Assembly (NCBI RefSeq): GCF_041740695.1
Contig: NZ_JBGSLK010000007.1
Span: 17,013-81,012 of the forward strand
DNA: 64,000 bases
Direction of reading: 5' to 3'
Origin: Haliscomenobacter sp041740695
Lineage (GTDB): Bacteria; Bacteroidota; Bacteroidia; Chitinophagales; Saprospiraceae
Shown: positions 1 to 8,224 of the stretch, piece by piece
How the letters are laid out: every line of letters begins with the position of its first letter
Numbering within the stretch: the stretch's first letter is position 1
The notes under the pieces: generated by a model
Database searches by the model: none
Told to the model about the DNA's origin: nothing
The model's input: the letters and a program-made list of their open reading frames with translations, nothing else
Position numbers and translations under genes: made by a program

Positions 1-325
1 TCAAACCGAAATCCCAAATCTGAAATCCCTCGCGCAATACAAATATTTATTCCAGCGTTTTGCTTGTGCAGTTGTGAAACCGAAGTAAAAACCCTATCTT
101 AACTGCTGAAAATTGTATCCAAGTTCACAGTAATGTTAAACTTTGGCTTTACTTGAATTTTTCAGGGCTTTGGGCATTACAGTTATTAAGAGAGTTGTGT
201 ATACTTGCAGCACAATTTCAAAAAATTCATATTTGTTTTCAAGCTTGTTTGAGTTGCACGGGTAAAAGCAGCAAAAATTCAAACAAGTTCGTACTCAAAA
301 CCGATTATTAACCCTCGCTATCTAT
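1..325. other. Intergenic leader of the PorP/SprF gene
   Basis: No convincing gene is seen. The first ~30 bases are made of repeated aaatc/aaatcc words and may be the end of a word-type palindrome cut by the window edge. A loose inverted repeat around 240-292 (cttgtttga / tcaaacaag) lies in the likely 5' leader of the next gene. A tatacttg near 200 is a poor match to the Bacteroidota -7 box. Confidence 0.4.
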
Positions 326-1381
326 ATGAAAAACTGGAAATCAATACTTGCGTTGGGCCTGCTGATCTGGGGGGCAACCATTTTGCAGGGGCAAGACATT
401 CACTTTTCGCAGTTCTACATGTCACCGCTCAATCTCAATCCGGCGATGACTGGGGTGATGAATTGCAACTCTCGTGTGGCTGTAAACTACCGCAACCAAT
501 GGGGCAGCGTGCTGCGCTCCAATTCCTTCCGCACCTATTCAGTCTCTTACGACCAACGCATTCCGGTTGGCCGTTACGACTATTTTGGGGTAGGAGGTAC
601 TTTCTGGGGTGACCGGGCTGGTGAAGCCAATTTTGCTACCCTGACTGGAAAAATCTCTGGCTCTTACTCCAAACAAATCGCTGGTAGCCGCAAAAAAGCC
701 AGTTATTTGGTGGTGGGTGCCGAAGCTGGTTTGGCTCAACGCAGCCTCGACTTCCTGAATCTACGCTGGGGTACCCAGCACGACGGCGAGGGTGGCTTCG
801 ATCCATCTCTACCTTCTCAAGAGGACCGTTTTAACCGCGACAATTTCCTCTTTGCCGATATGGCAGCAGGTTTGTTGTATTTTCACCGCAATGGCAATAA
901 AAACGTATACATCGGCGGTGCTTTTCACCACTTGAATCGGGCCAATCAATCCTTTGATACTGAGGGTGAAGAAGACCCCATCTTTAGCCGCTGGACGGTG
1001 CATGCGGGTGGCGAGTTTCCTACTTCCAGTGGAAAAATGGGGATTCTCCCTGGTTTCATCGTGATGCGTCAAGGGCCCTCTTTTCAGGTGAACGCTGGTG
1101 CAAGCCTTCGTTTTATGTTGGATCAGACAAAGGACAGTTATCAGGCTTTTCAGTTGGGTTTGTGGGGCCGTGTGGCCAACAAACTGGAACAGGGTTACCT
1201 GACCGACGCCATCATCGCCTCTACTCGATTTGATTTCAACGACCTGAGCCTTGGTTTTAGCTACGACATCAACGTATCTCAACTCAAACCTGCTTCCAAT
1301 TCACAGGGGGCTTTTGAGTTCAGCTTGATTTATAAAATTTGTGGTTTGGAACGCCGTGGGGTGTACTGTCCGAATTTCTAG
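326..1381 (+). CDS. PorP/SprF family type IX secretion system membrane protein
   Basis: The 351-residue product begins with a signal peptide (about residues 1-22, ending ...ILQGQ) followed by QDIHFSQFYMSPLNLNPAMTG, the hallmark opening of PorP/SprF outer-membrane proteins. The rest is an alternating polar/aromatic pattern expected of an outer-membrane beta-barrel, and the length is normal for the family. Members of this family work with T9SS cargo or motor components, usually next to a large surface protein with a type B sorting domain; no such partner is visible, so it may lie upstream of the window or be elsewhere. Two short hairpins and an intrinsic terminator follow. The family call is firm; which cargo it serves cannot be told. 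Confidence 0.92.
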   Translation: MKNWKSILALGLLIWGATILQGQDIHFSQFYMSPLNLNPAMTGVMNCNSRVAVNYRNQWGSVLRSNSFRTYSVSYDQRIPVGRYDYFGVGGTFWGDRAGEANFATLTGKISGSYSKQIAGSRKKASYLVVGAEAGLAQRSLDFLNLRWGTQHDGEGGFDPSLPSQEDRFNRDNFLFADMAAGLLYFHRNGNKNVYIGGAFHHLNRANQSFDTEGEEDPIFSRWTVHAGGEFPTSSGKMGILPGFIVMRQGPSFQVNAGASLRFMLDQTKDSYQAFQLGLWGRVANKLEQGYLTDAIIASTRFDFNDLSLGFSYDINVSQLKPASNSQGAFEFSLIYKICGLERRGVYCPNF

Positions 1382-1387
1382 CACCTA

Positions 1388-1456
1388 TAACCCACGACTA
1401 AAGTCATGGGTTAGGGTTGTGGACACGCTTTACCCACGAATAAATTCGTGGGTTGC
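1388..1456. repeat. Pair of short palindromes (acccacga-type)
   Basis: Two near-perfect palindromes, acccacgactaaagtcatgg and acccacgaataaattcgtgg (each continuing to ggtt), stand about 40 bp apart just after the PorP/SprF stop. Both fold as a stem around a TAAA centre. The same stem-TAAA/TTTA-stem design recurs at 17.3-17.5 kb, which suggests REP-like elements. Confidence 0.7.
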
Positions 1457-1476
1457 GCTCCTTAATTTTATCCCTT

Positions 1477-1524
1477 AAAAAAGGCCTCCCGGAGCAAAAA
1501 AATACTTGCGGGAGGCCTTTTTTT
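1477..1524 (+). terminator. Intrinsic terminator after PorP/SprF gene
   Basis: An 11-bp GC-rich stem (ggcctcccg ... cgggaggcc) with a 15-16 nt A-rich loop is flanked by A6 on the left and T8 on the right, so it could stop transcription in both directions. Confidence 0.85.
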
Positions 1525-1693
1525 ATTGGGGTTCTACAGTGTTCAAGTTCATCCAGGAGTGCAATTGCCATTTTCTTTCTATCTTGTGACTTTGATTTTT
1601 ATGACCGATTATACCAACAACGCAGCTGGACACTGAATTTCAGTTTGAGGCGTTATAACAGTCATAATCATTCGTAAACCAAAATTGAACGCA

Positions 1694-2152
1694 ATGTTTA
1701 GCAGTAAAGATTCCAACAGCAAGCCACGCAATGGATCTGTTGCTCCGGTGAATCCCAACGCCTTCAATAGCCTGGTACAGGGCACTGTAGTTGAAGGTAC
1801 GGTACGCTCCGAAAGCGACATCCGCGTTGATGGCTTAATCAAAGGAAAACTCTTCTGCGACGCCAAAGTGGTGATTGGCCCAACTGGCTCAATCGAGGGG
1901 GAAATCCGCTGCGCCAACGCAGTGATAGAAGGTAAATTTGAAGGGACCATTGTGGTAGCAGAATTGCTCAACGTCCGTGAAAATGCGGTAGTGAGTGGGG
2001 AAGTAACCACTGGAAAATTATTGGTTCAGTCGGGAGCGGTCTTCAATGTAACCTGCAACATGGGCAGTCAGGCACCTGCTGCTAAAGCGAGCTCAGCCCC
2101 GCTTGTCGCCAAAAAAGAAGATGAAAAAGGAGTCAAAGCACCCAATAACTGA
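1694..2152 (+). CDS. Bactofilin family polymer-forming cytoskeletal protein
   Basis: The 152-residue product has a flexible N-terminus (about 1-25) and then the bactofilin core, with regular GxI/V-rich strands (VEGTVRSESDIRVDGLIKGK, GPTGSIEGEIRC, IEGKFEGTIV, VSGEVTTGKL) that make a right-handed beta-helix, and a short charged tail. Bactofilins polymerise without nucleotide and organise envelope or cell-shape processes. An in-frame TTG at 1685 would add three residues; the ATG at 1694 is preferred. The 3' end overlaps the next gene by 32 bp, which suggests co-transcription with atpZ, an arrangement common in Bacteroidota upstream of ATP synthase genes. Confidence 0.9.
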   Translation: MFSSKDSNSKPRNGSVAPVNPNAFNSLVQGTVVEGTVRSESDIRVDGLIKGKLFCDAKVVIGPTGSIEGEIRCANAVIEGKFEGTIVVAELLNVRENAVVSGEVTTGKLLVQSGAVFNVTCNMGSQAPAAKASSAPLVAKKEDEKGVKAPNN

Positions 2153-2402
2153 TCCAAAGGATCCATCTGACACTTCCAAGGGGAAAGCCGCATCCAATGT
2201 TTACCTTAAATATTCGGGTATGGCTTTCCAAATGGGTATCATTATCCTCATCGGCGCTTTGCTGGGGCGCAAACTCGACACTTATTTTCACAGCCCCAAA
2301 CCCTGGTTCACCGTAGCACTTTCCCTGTTGGCCATTTTTGCCGCCTTGTATACCACCCTCAAAGATTTGTTGCCTTCGAACAAGAATCAGCCTCCGCGCT
2401 GA
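2121..2402 (+). CDS. AtpZ/AtpI family protein
   Basis: The 93-residue protein has a charged N-terminal tail (MKKESKHPITDPKDPSD) followed by two transmembrane helices (YSGMAFQMGIIILIGALLG and WFTVALSLLAIFAALYTTL), the AtpZ/AtpI pattern. These proteins help ATP synthase c-ring assembly or ion supply and normally precede atpB. The ATG at 2121 is chosen over a TTG at 2103 because it is preceded by aaaaaagaag. It overlaps the bactofilin gene. The ATP synthase a, c and b subunit genes expected downstream are not in the window. Confidence 0.8.
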   Translation: MKKESKHPITDPKDPSDTSKGKAASNVYLKYSGMAFQMGIIILIGALLGRKLDTYFHSPKPWFTVALSLLAIFAALYTTLKDLLPSNKNQPPR

Positions 2403-2449
2403 CATTTGCCTTCCTTTCAAATAGACTAATCGCATAATTATGCATCTAG

Positions 2450-2609
2450 CGCATTAACTCATAAGTTTCACCACACTCTGGCTTGCTCTTTTGCAGTAAG
2501 ACTTCGTTGTAAAAAACTTACAGAGCTTAGGCTATGCGCGTTTTTTAACGCCTCTTCTTACTGCAAAATAGCTGCGCTTTAGCGTAGTTCACCTTATAAG
2601 TTAATGCAC
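2450..2609. repeat. 160-bp imperfect palindrome (MITE-like)
   Basis: The ends are inverted copies (gcattaactcataag and cttataagttaatgc, one mismatch), and the inner parts pair again (cttttgcagtaaga with tcttactgcaaaat). The whole element can fold as one long interrupted hairpin. It sits in the gap between atpZ and the next membrane-protein gene. No transposase is nearby. A non-autonomous element is a possible reading. Confidence 0.6.
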
Positions 2610-2618
2610 TGGGTTTTG

Positions 2619-2626
2619 TACTTTTG
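2619..2626 (+). promoter_or_regulatory. Candidate -7 box (tacttttg)
   Basis: An exact match to the Bacteroidota -7 consensus TAnnTTTG lies 30 bp before the start at 2657 and just outside the 160-bp palindrome. No TTG is found at the -33 distance, so this is only a partial promoter match. Confidence 0.4.
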
Positions 2627-2656
2627 TAGTTGAATTCAATTTTCAACTGCATAGAC

Positions 2657-3037
2657 ATGAATCAATCCCGTTTTTTGCTGTATTTGGGCATTGTGTCGGC
2701 GTGCACAGCACTTGGGGTGTTTTTACTCAATTTGCTGCCCGGGTTTCAGGTACACGCAGCGTTTGCGTGGGGTACTTTTGCCTTTTTTGTCCTGTTTACC
2801 CTGCTCGCCTTTTGGTACGGAAATATGGCTGCCCGCAGCACCAACAAGCATCAATTCACCAACGCCTTCATGGGCTTGACCATGATCAAAATGTTGTTTT
2901 CCTTGATGATTGTGGTCGGGTATTTTTTTCTGGCCAAACCCGCTGATAAGTTATTCATCGTGCCATTTTTTGGCATTTATTTGATTTACACCGTTTTTGA
3001 AACCGCCCTTTTGATGAATTTGGGCAGAACCCGCTAG
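2657..3037 (+). CDS. Small membrane protein of unknown function
   Basis: The 126-residue product has four hydrophobic segments (about 5-27, 35-53, 72-93, 98-118) and a short basic end, so it is an integral membrane protein. I do not recognise a named family, but its place after bactofilin and AtpZ matches the small hydrophobic protein that often lies between atpZ and atpB in Bacteroidota, which is a hint of an ATP-synthase accessory role (inference only). The ATG at 2657 starts the hydrophobic N-terminus cleanly; a TTG start nine codons upstream is possible. The next gene follows after 5 bp, so the two are probably co-transcribed. Confidence 0.7.
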   Translation: MNQSRFLLYLGIVSACTALGVFLLNLLPGFQVHAAFAWGTFAFFVLFTLLAFWYGNMAARSTNKHQFTNAFMGLTMIKMLFSLMIVVGYFFLAKPADKLFIVPFFGIYLIYTVFETALLMNLGRTR

Positions 3038-3042
3038 TTTTT

Positions 3043-3525
3043 ATGCAAACACCAAATTATAAGGTATCCGTTAACGGTCAGGTGGTGCTGGAAAATGCAA
3101 CCCAAACCGGATTGGATTTCATTCGATTGGACGAGCAGTATTTCCATGTGCTGCATGGCGAAAAGACCTATTTGGCCACTTTGGAAAAAGTAGATTACCA
3201 CGCCAAAGCTTTTGTCTTTCGGATCAATGGAGAAGTGTATGAGGTGAAAATTGCCGACCAGTTTGACCAGATGGTTGAGCGGCTGGGTTTGCATACCCAA
3301 GCAGCAGCTAAGTTCAAAGACTTGAAAGCTCCTATGCCCGGCCTAGTGCTGGAAGTAATGGTAGAGGCTGGCCAAAAAGTACAAAAAGGCGACTCTTTGC
3401 TGATCCTCGAAGCCATGAAAATGGAAAACGTGCTGAAATCACCCGGCGATGGGGTGGTGAAAAAAATAAAAGTGGAGAAAGGTGCAGCCGTGAATAAAAA
3501 TCAGGTGCTGCTGGAGATGGAGTAG
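3043..3525 (+). CDS. Biotin/lipoyl attachment domain protein (biotin carboxyl carrier type)
   Basis: The 160-residue protein ends in a biotinyl domain (about 92-160) with the attachment motif EAMKMEN; Lys126 is the expected biotinylated residue. The N-terminal ~80 residues form a beta-rich lead domain like that of carboxylase carrier subunits of the acyl-CoA carboxylase/decarboxylase gamma class. It would carry CO2 between a biotin carboxylase and a carboxyltransferase; no such partner is in the window, so the enzyme it serves is unknown. It starts 5 bp after the preceding membrane-protein gene. Its TAG stop lies inside the hairpin that follows. Confidence 0.85.
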   Translation: MQTPNYKVSVNGQVVLENATQTGLDFIRLDEQYFHVLHGEKTYLATLEKVDYHAKAFVFRINGEVYEVKIADQFDQMVERLGLHTQAAAKFKDLKAPMPGLVLEVMVEAGQKVQKGDSLLILEAMKMENVLKSPGDGVVKKIKVEKGAAVNKNQVLLEME

Positions 3526-3549
3526 AGACGCACAGCCGTGCGTCTCTAC
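3522..3549. terminator. Bidirectional hairpin between convergent genes
   Basis: A perfect 12-bp stem (gtagagacgcac / gtgcgtctctac) around agcc separates two convergent genes. The TAG stop of the biotin protein is part of the left arm, so the palindrome begins at the stop codon. It lacks a T-run on either side. Confidence 0.65.
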
Positions 3550-3560
3550 CCTTTGCCCAA

Positions 3561-6131
3561 TTATTTCATTGACAAGCGGGTGAACGCGTCTTTGCCGCAT
3601 TGTAAAAAGCTACCGTATAGGTTTTCTTCTTGCATTCCTCCCAACGGATTGGTTAATAACTGCCCGTCTGGAGAAAGCAATACGTAATAAGGTTGGCTAT
3701 TGGTCTTGAAATACTCCGTTTGGAAATGTGCCCATTTGTGGCCGATGTTGCGCAGTTTGCGGGTCCCTCCTTGTGCAGTTTCTACTACAATTTGGTCTTT
3801 CTCGGGCAACTCCCGTTTATCATCAACATAAAGAGAGATCAGTACATAATCTTTACTTAGCAGCGGATACACAGGTTTGGTTGGCCACACATTTTCTTCC
3901 ATTCTGCGGCAATTCACACAAGCGTGCCCAGTGAAATCAATCAGCACTGGTTTGTTTACCTCGCGCGCGTAAGCCAAACCCTGTTGTAAATCCTTGAAGC
4001 AGTTTAACTCCTGTGGGCAGTCACAAGGCTTGAACCAACTGTAACATACAGGAGGAGCTAATCCACTCAACAAAGTCAAGGATTGATAGGAACCCGTCGC
4101 TTTATTGACCATAAAACCCGTTCCCAGGTAGATCGCAAAAGCCAAGGAAACCAGTCCCATGCCTATTTTTATCCCGTTGGACCTTTCTTTTCCGTAGTGT
4201 GGGAAATGAATAAGACCAAACAGATATAAGGCCAAGCCCAGGAAAATCAACAACCAAATCGCGAGGAAAGGCTCGATGGTCAACAACTCCCAATCTTTCA
4301 CCAAATCCGCATTCGATAAAAATTTGAGGGCCAAGGCTAATTCCAGAAAGCCTAAAACCACTTTGATGGTATTCATCCAACTGCCCGACTTAGGCAAGGA
4401 TTGCAAAATGCTGGGGAAGGCGGCAAAAACCGCAAAGGGTAGTGCCAGCCCCAATCCAAATCCACCCATCCCTGCCGTCAATTGCCAGGCGCCTCCATCC
4501 GAGGTCAAGGCACCCGCGAGCAGAGAGCCCAAAATCGGCCCCGTACAAGAGAAAGAAACCAGGGCTAAAGTCAAGGCGGCAAAAAATATCCCGAGGGCAC
4601 CGCCTAAATTTTCCGCCTGACTGGAACGATTCACCCAGGAACTCGGCAGTGCAATTTCGTAATATCCAAAAAAGGAAAAGGCAAAAAAGACAAATACGGC
4701 AAAGAAGATGATGTTGAGCCACACATTGGTGGAGATATCATTCAAAATATCCGGGTTGATGTTGTCCATCAAGTGAAAAGGGATACTCAAGAGCAGGTAA
4801 ACCAAAATGATGAAGCCAGCATACATGGAGGCATTTCCAATCAGCTTACCCTTTTTGTTTTGGCTCATTTTGGTGAAAAAACTCACCGTGAAAGGAATCA
4901 TCGGGAATACACAAGGCGTGAGTAAGGCCAATAACCCGCCAAAGAATCCCAGCAAAAATATTTTGAAAAAACCCGTTTTGGCTGTTATTACTTCATCTGC
5001 AACTCCACACTGCCCCAATGGCGCATCGAGTTGAGGTTTATTCAAACCAAAATAGGTTTCTAATGGCGTGGTACCAATGGGAGCTTCAGTTCCCCCTTTA
5101 ATTGCCTTATTTGCCTCTATCCCCACCAAAGCACTCAGCTTAGCCGGTACAAAGTGAAAATCCACATCCGTTGGCATTGAACAAGTGCTGGCATTGCAAG
5201 CCATGAAGTTTAGGAAACCGGTGATGGCTTGTTCGGGATCGGTCACTATTACTTTTTGGGTAAAAACCGCATTGCCTTCAAATTGCTTAACGACTACCCC
5301 AAAAAGTGGTTCAAGTTTCTCTTTAATCTTTCCTGCCTCTTTGGTTTTCCCATCTAAGGTGTAGTGTTTACCGGGATTGTACGTAAAGGTCGTAGGAAGT
5401 ACACCTCCTTCGTCAGTAAATTGAGAATACAAATGCCAGCCAGCTTCAGGAATACCAGTTATCGTGATCTCATAAACGTTTCCCTGCAATTTTTTGATTG
5501 AACTTTCCCATTTCGCATAAGCTTGCAGGCCGGGAGCATTCGCTGCACCGGAAAGATCGGTGACCTGGAAATCCGCATTGGCTACTGATGATTCAGGAGC
5601 AGTAACAGGTGCCGCATTTTTATCTTGAGCATCCTTTACCTTATCTCCCTCAAGACTACCTACCTTTTTTTTTTCAGCCCCAGCCTCGTTCAACATAAAT
5701 TTGAACGCAAACTCGGTAGGCGGCAAACACTTCTCGTCGTTGCAGCACATGTACTCCACATACCCGGTGATGGGTTTGGAGGGATCGGTTACTTTGATTT
5801 TTTGGCGGAAGGTAGCAGTATGGAACAGTTTGATGACGTTCATGTCGAACATCTTATCGTGGCCTTCCTTGCGGTCACCCTCTTCGATGTTTTTGCCCAC
5901 CAGTTGGAAAGTACCTTTGTCGTAATGAAAGGAGGTACGCACGGGACCATCGTCGCTTTCCAGGTATTGAGAATAGGTGTTCCAGCCATCCTGAATGTTG
6001 GCCACAAAAATCAGTTCATATTCATTTGCACTCAACTTCTTCAAATTGGTCGACCATTTAACCGGGTCTTCAATTTGAGCAGAAACACTAAAAGCACAAA
6101 ACAACAGGAACAAAAAAGCAACTATTCTCAT
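3561..6131 (-). CDS. DsbD-like protein-disulfide reductase with duplicated N-terminal domain
   Basis: The 856-residue protein has a signal peptide (MRIVAFLFLLFCAFSVSAQ), two consecutive DsbD-alpha-like domains each opening with W-S-x-x-x-K-K-L and ending with a cysteine pair (CCNDEKC and ACNASTC), a CcdA/DsbD-beta membrane region of about eight helices with TPCVFP and SCTGP, and a C-terminal thioredoxin domain with CVNC at about 738-741. It should carry electrons from cytoplasmic thioredoxin across the membrane to periplasmic disulfide partners. Having two alpha domains is unusual next to the single one in E. coli DsbD. The ATG at 6131 is chosen because it starts the signal peptide; an upstream in-frame start at 6167 would bury it. 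Confidence 0.88.
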   Translation of the reverse strand: MRIVAFLFLLFCAFSVSAQIEDPVKWSTNLKKLSANEYELIFVANIQDGWNTYSQYLESDDGPVRTSFHYDKGTFQLVGKNIEEGDRKEGHDKMFDMNVIKLFHTATFRQKIKVTDPSKPITGYVEYMCCNDEKCLPPTEFAFKFMLNEAGAEKKKVGSLEGDKVKDAQDKNAAPVTAPESSVANADFQVTDLSGAANAPGLQAYAKWESSIKKLQGNVYEITITGIPEAGWHLYSQFTDEGGVLPTTFTYNPGKHYTLDGKTKEAGKIKEKLEPLFGVVVKQFEGNAVFTQKVIVTDPEQAITGFLNFMACNASTCSMPTDVDFHFVPAKLSALVGIEANKAIKGGTEAPIGTTPLETYFGLNKPQLDAPLGQCGVADEVITAKTGFFKIFLLGFFGGLLALLTPCVFPMIPFTVSFFTKMSQNKKGKLIGNASMYAGFIILVYLLLSIPFHLMDNINPDILNDISTNVWLNIIFFAVFVFFAFSFFGYYEIALPSSWVNRSSQAENLGGALGIFFAALTLALVSFSCTGPILGSLLAGALTSDGGAWQLTAGMGGFGLGLALPFAVFAAFPSILQSLPKSGSWMNTIKVVLGFLELALALKFLSNADLVKDWELLTIEPFLAIWLLIFLGLALYLFGLIHFPHYGKERSNGIKIGMGLVSLAFAIYLGTGFMVNKATGSYQSLTLLSGLAPPVCYSWFKPCDCPQELNCFKDLQQGLAYAREVNKPVLIDFTGHACVNCRRMEENVWPTKPVYPLLSKDYVLISLYVDDKRELPEKDQIVVETAQGGTRKLRNIGHKWAHFQTEYFKTNSQPYYVLLSPDGQLLTNPLGGMQEENLYGSFLQCGKDAFTRLSMK

Positions 6132-6247
6132 GGGAAAGTCTTTTTTATAAAAATCTTGAACAGGCACTTTAAGAACAGCTTCAGTTTACCAATGGTTGTA
6201 ACGCAAAAAACAAATTCAGTGATATAAAGGCCAGGCTGTCCGCGCCG

Positions 6248-6961
6248 TTACATTGAGGCCGACATGTGGGTCATTTTCACCAGCGAATCAAACAAACGGT
6301 GGCCATCGGAATTGCCGAGGATGTCTTCCGAAGCCCGCTCAGGGTGGGGCATCATGCCAAACACATTGCGCTGTTTATTGCAAATGCCCGCAATGTTGTC
6401 CAGCGCGCCATTGGGGTTGGCATCTGCGGTAATTTCACCCTTTGGCTCACAATATTTGAATAGAATTTGATCATTGGCTTCCAACTCGGCCAGCGTTTCT
6501 GCATCGGCATAAAAGCGACCATCACCGTGGGCAATGGGAATTTTTAACACTTGTCCAGAATGGATACCCGCGGTAAGCGGACTATTGTTGGAGATGGTTT
6601 TAAGGTATACGTTTTTGCAGATGTACTGCTGATTGGAATTGCGCAAAAGCACTCCTGGCAGCAATCCAGCTTCACACAAAATCTGGAAACCATTACAAAT
6701 GCCATACACCAGGCCACCATTATTGGCAAAATCAACCACCGCATTCATGATGGGAGAAAAGCGGGCAATGGCCCCCGAGCGCAAGTAGTCACCAAAAGAA
6801 AAGCCCCCAGGCAACACGATACAATCCCCTGCGGCAAAGCCGTCCAATTGGGTTTCTTTGTGCCAAATCTTTACCGTTTCCTGTTGCATGACGTTGCCGA
6901 GCACGTGCATCATGTCATCGTCGCAATTGGAGCCGGGAAAAACAACTATGCCGAATTTCAT
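6248..6961 (-). CDS. purQ: Phosphoribosylformylglycinamidine synthase subunit PurQ
   Basis: The 237-residue class I glutamine amidotransferase supplies ammonia from glutamine to PurL in purine synthesis step four. The sequence shows FPGSNCDDD near the N-terminus, the nucleophile Cys89 in GICNGFQ, and the His-Glu pair in MMPHPERASED near the C-terminus. Length and motifs match the small separate PurQ rather than the fused large PurL. purL and purS are not in the window. A -7 box matching TACCTTTG on this strand lies about 60 bp upstream. Confidence 0.94.
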   Translation of the reverse strand: MKFGIVVFPGSNCDDDMMHVLGNVMQQETVKIWHKETQLDGFAAGDCIVLPGGFSFGDYLRSGAIARFSPIMNAVVDFANNGGLVYGICNGFQILCEAGLLPGVLLRNSNQQYICKNVYLKTISNNSPLTAGIHSGQVLKIPIAHGDGRFYADAETLAELEANDQILFKYCEPKGEITADANPNGALDNIAGICNKQRNVFGMMPHPERASEDILGNSDGHRLFDSLVKMTHMSASM

Positions 6962-7020
6962 GGTTTGAGCGTTTGGTCATCCGCGAATAACTTCGCCAGA
7001 TGAATTATGCTTAAAAAATG

Positions 7021-7028
7021 CAAAGGTA
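7021..7028 (-). promoter_or_regulatory. Candidate -7 box of purQ
   Basis: Read on the minus strand this is TACCTTTG, an exact TAnnTTTG, about 60 bp before the purQ start. No TTG occurs at the right distance, so the match is partial. Confidence 0.4.
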
Positions 7029-7064
7029 AGGAACTGAAGTGAATGTTGAGTGATGAGACAGCAT

Positions 7065-8054
7065 TTATCCTGGAAAAATAAAGGCCTGATACTTTAAAAT
7101 CATCACCAGCGCGAACCAGACCATGTGCAAAAATTCGGCCCAATTGCGCGACATCGAACTGAACAGCATTCCACTGAGCAGCCCCGCCGCCGGAGCCAGA
7201 ATCATCAAGTGTTGTAGCTGCACCCCAGCCTGAATCGGTACACTCAGGATCGCGATGAACAAGGCCCAAAACAACAAGTTGATGCGCTTTTGAGACTGGA
7301 TGACCCGTTTGCCCGTCAAGCTGCCTTGTTGAAAAATCACCGCCAGGATTAGGATCACAAATACAGTGCTGACCAATAATACAGTAATGGTGAATGGTGT
7401 ATTTGCCCAGTCCAGCCAGCCAAAAGCCTGCGTGAACTGCAATTTCCAGAACAGGTCAAAATGGTTGAACCAAAAAGCGATGGCCCCCATCAACACATAG
7501 GGCACGATCAAGCCCGAAATAGCCATCATTCTTTCTCGCAAATTGAATCCCCGCATCACGTTCAAACCGGTGAAAATAAGGAGCACGAAGACCAGATAAG
7601 AGGGATAAAAAAAGCTGGCAATGGCCAAAAAAAAGCCCGCATTGAACACCCGGTCGGCTACCGACTGCTTCTTGAAGGTGTCCATCAATTCATGGAGCGT
7701 AAGCAGCAAAAAGAAGTTAGCGGCGTGTAAAGGCGAAAAAACGCCCAATTGTGGCGCAGTACAACTCACCAGGACGTAAAATAACCCCGGCATCATGTTG
7801 ATGTCTTTGGACAAACGAAAATTGAGGTCAATGTAATTCACCGTAAAGGCGCCCAAAAACAAAAAGCCCAGTGCAAAAAACAGCGCAGTAGTATTGTTCC
7901 CCTGAATCAGCTCATGCAGGTAATGGTACAAAATGCCGTACTCGTCGGGCTGGTCTTTCACCTGCAACAAGACTGGGGCTGCCAACATCAAAGTGGCAAA
8001 AAACAGTACAAAAATGGTCGACAGAATCTGATTGGTGCGGAATAAAGAGAGCAC
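7065..8054 (-). CDS. DUF6427 family integral membrane protein
   Basis: The 329-residue protein has about nine hydrophobic helices spread over its length, beginning with MLSLFRTNQILSTIFVLFFA, and few soluble stretches. The pattern and the conserved opening (short LFR/N lead then a long helix) fit the Bacteroidota family DUF6427, whose function is unknown. It lies upstream of purQ on the same strand with a 103-bp gap, so joint transcription is possible but not shown. A TACATTTG -7 box stands about 30 bp before the start. Confidence 0.7.
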   Translation of the reverse strand: MLSLFRTNQILSTIFVLFFATLMLAAPVLLQVKDQPDEYGILYHYLHELIQGNNTTALFFALGFLFLGAFTVNYIDLNFRLSKDINMMPGLFYVLVSCTAPQLGVFSPLHAANFFLLLTLHELMDTFKKQSVADRVFNAGFFLAIASFFYPSYLVFVLLIFTGLNVMRGFNLRERMMAISGLIVPYVLMGAIAFWFNHFDLFWKLQFTQAFGWLDWANTPFTITVLLVSTVFVILILAVIFQQGSLTGKRVIQSQKRINLLFWALFIAILSVPIQAGVQLQHLMILAPAAGLLSGMLFSSMSRNWAEFLHMVWFALVMILKYQAFIFPG

Positions 8055-8082
8055 TAGTTATAGTTTTGCATAGGTAATGAAG

Positions 8083-8090
8083 CAAATGTA
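8083..8090 (-). promoter_or_regulatory. Candidate -7 box of the DUF6427 gene
   Basis: Minus-strand TACATTTG matches TAnnTTTG. The place where a -33 element would lie falls inside the neighbouring palindrome, and no TTG is found there. Confidence 0.35.
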
Positions 8091-8224
8091 TAAAAAGAAG
8101 TTGAGAAGTTGAGGAGGTTTAGGAAGGTTGAGGCTACCGCAGCGTTTTTGACGAAGACCTTGTCTAAGTCGCTGCGGTAGCCTCAACCTTCCTAAACCAT
8201 CTCAACCTCCTCAACTTCTTTTAT
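8091..8224. repeat. ggttgag-type palindrome, copy 1
   Basis: The arms are strings of 8-base words (aggttgag, aagttgag, aggtttag) and their complements, around a core stem gctaccgcagcg / cgctgcggtagc with gtctaagtcgc on the right. The right arm runs into the stop codon of the PLP-enzyme gene (8221-8223). Three further copies are at 9.9, 11.3 and 27.3 kb. Confidence 0.9.

Noticed and set aside
5625..6227. 200-residue plus-strand frame opposite the DsbD-like gene
   Set aside because: It is antisense to a strong gene, with low-complexity ends and no recognisable domain.
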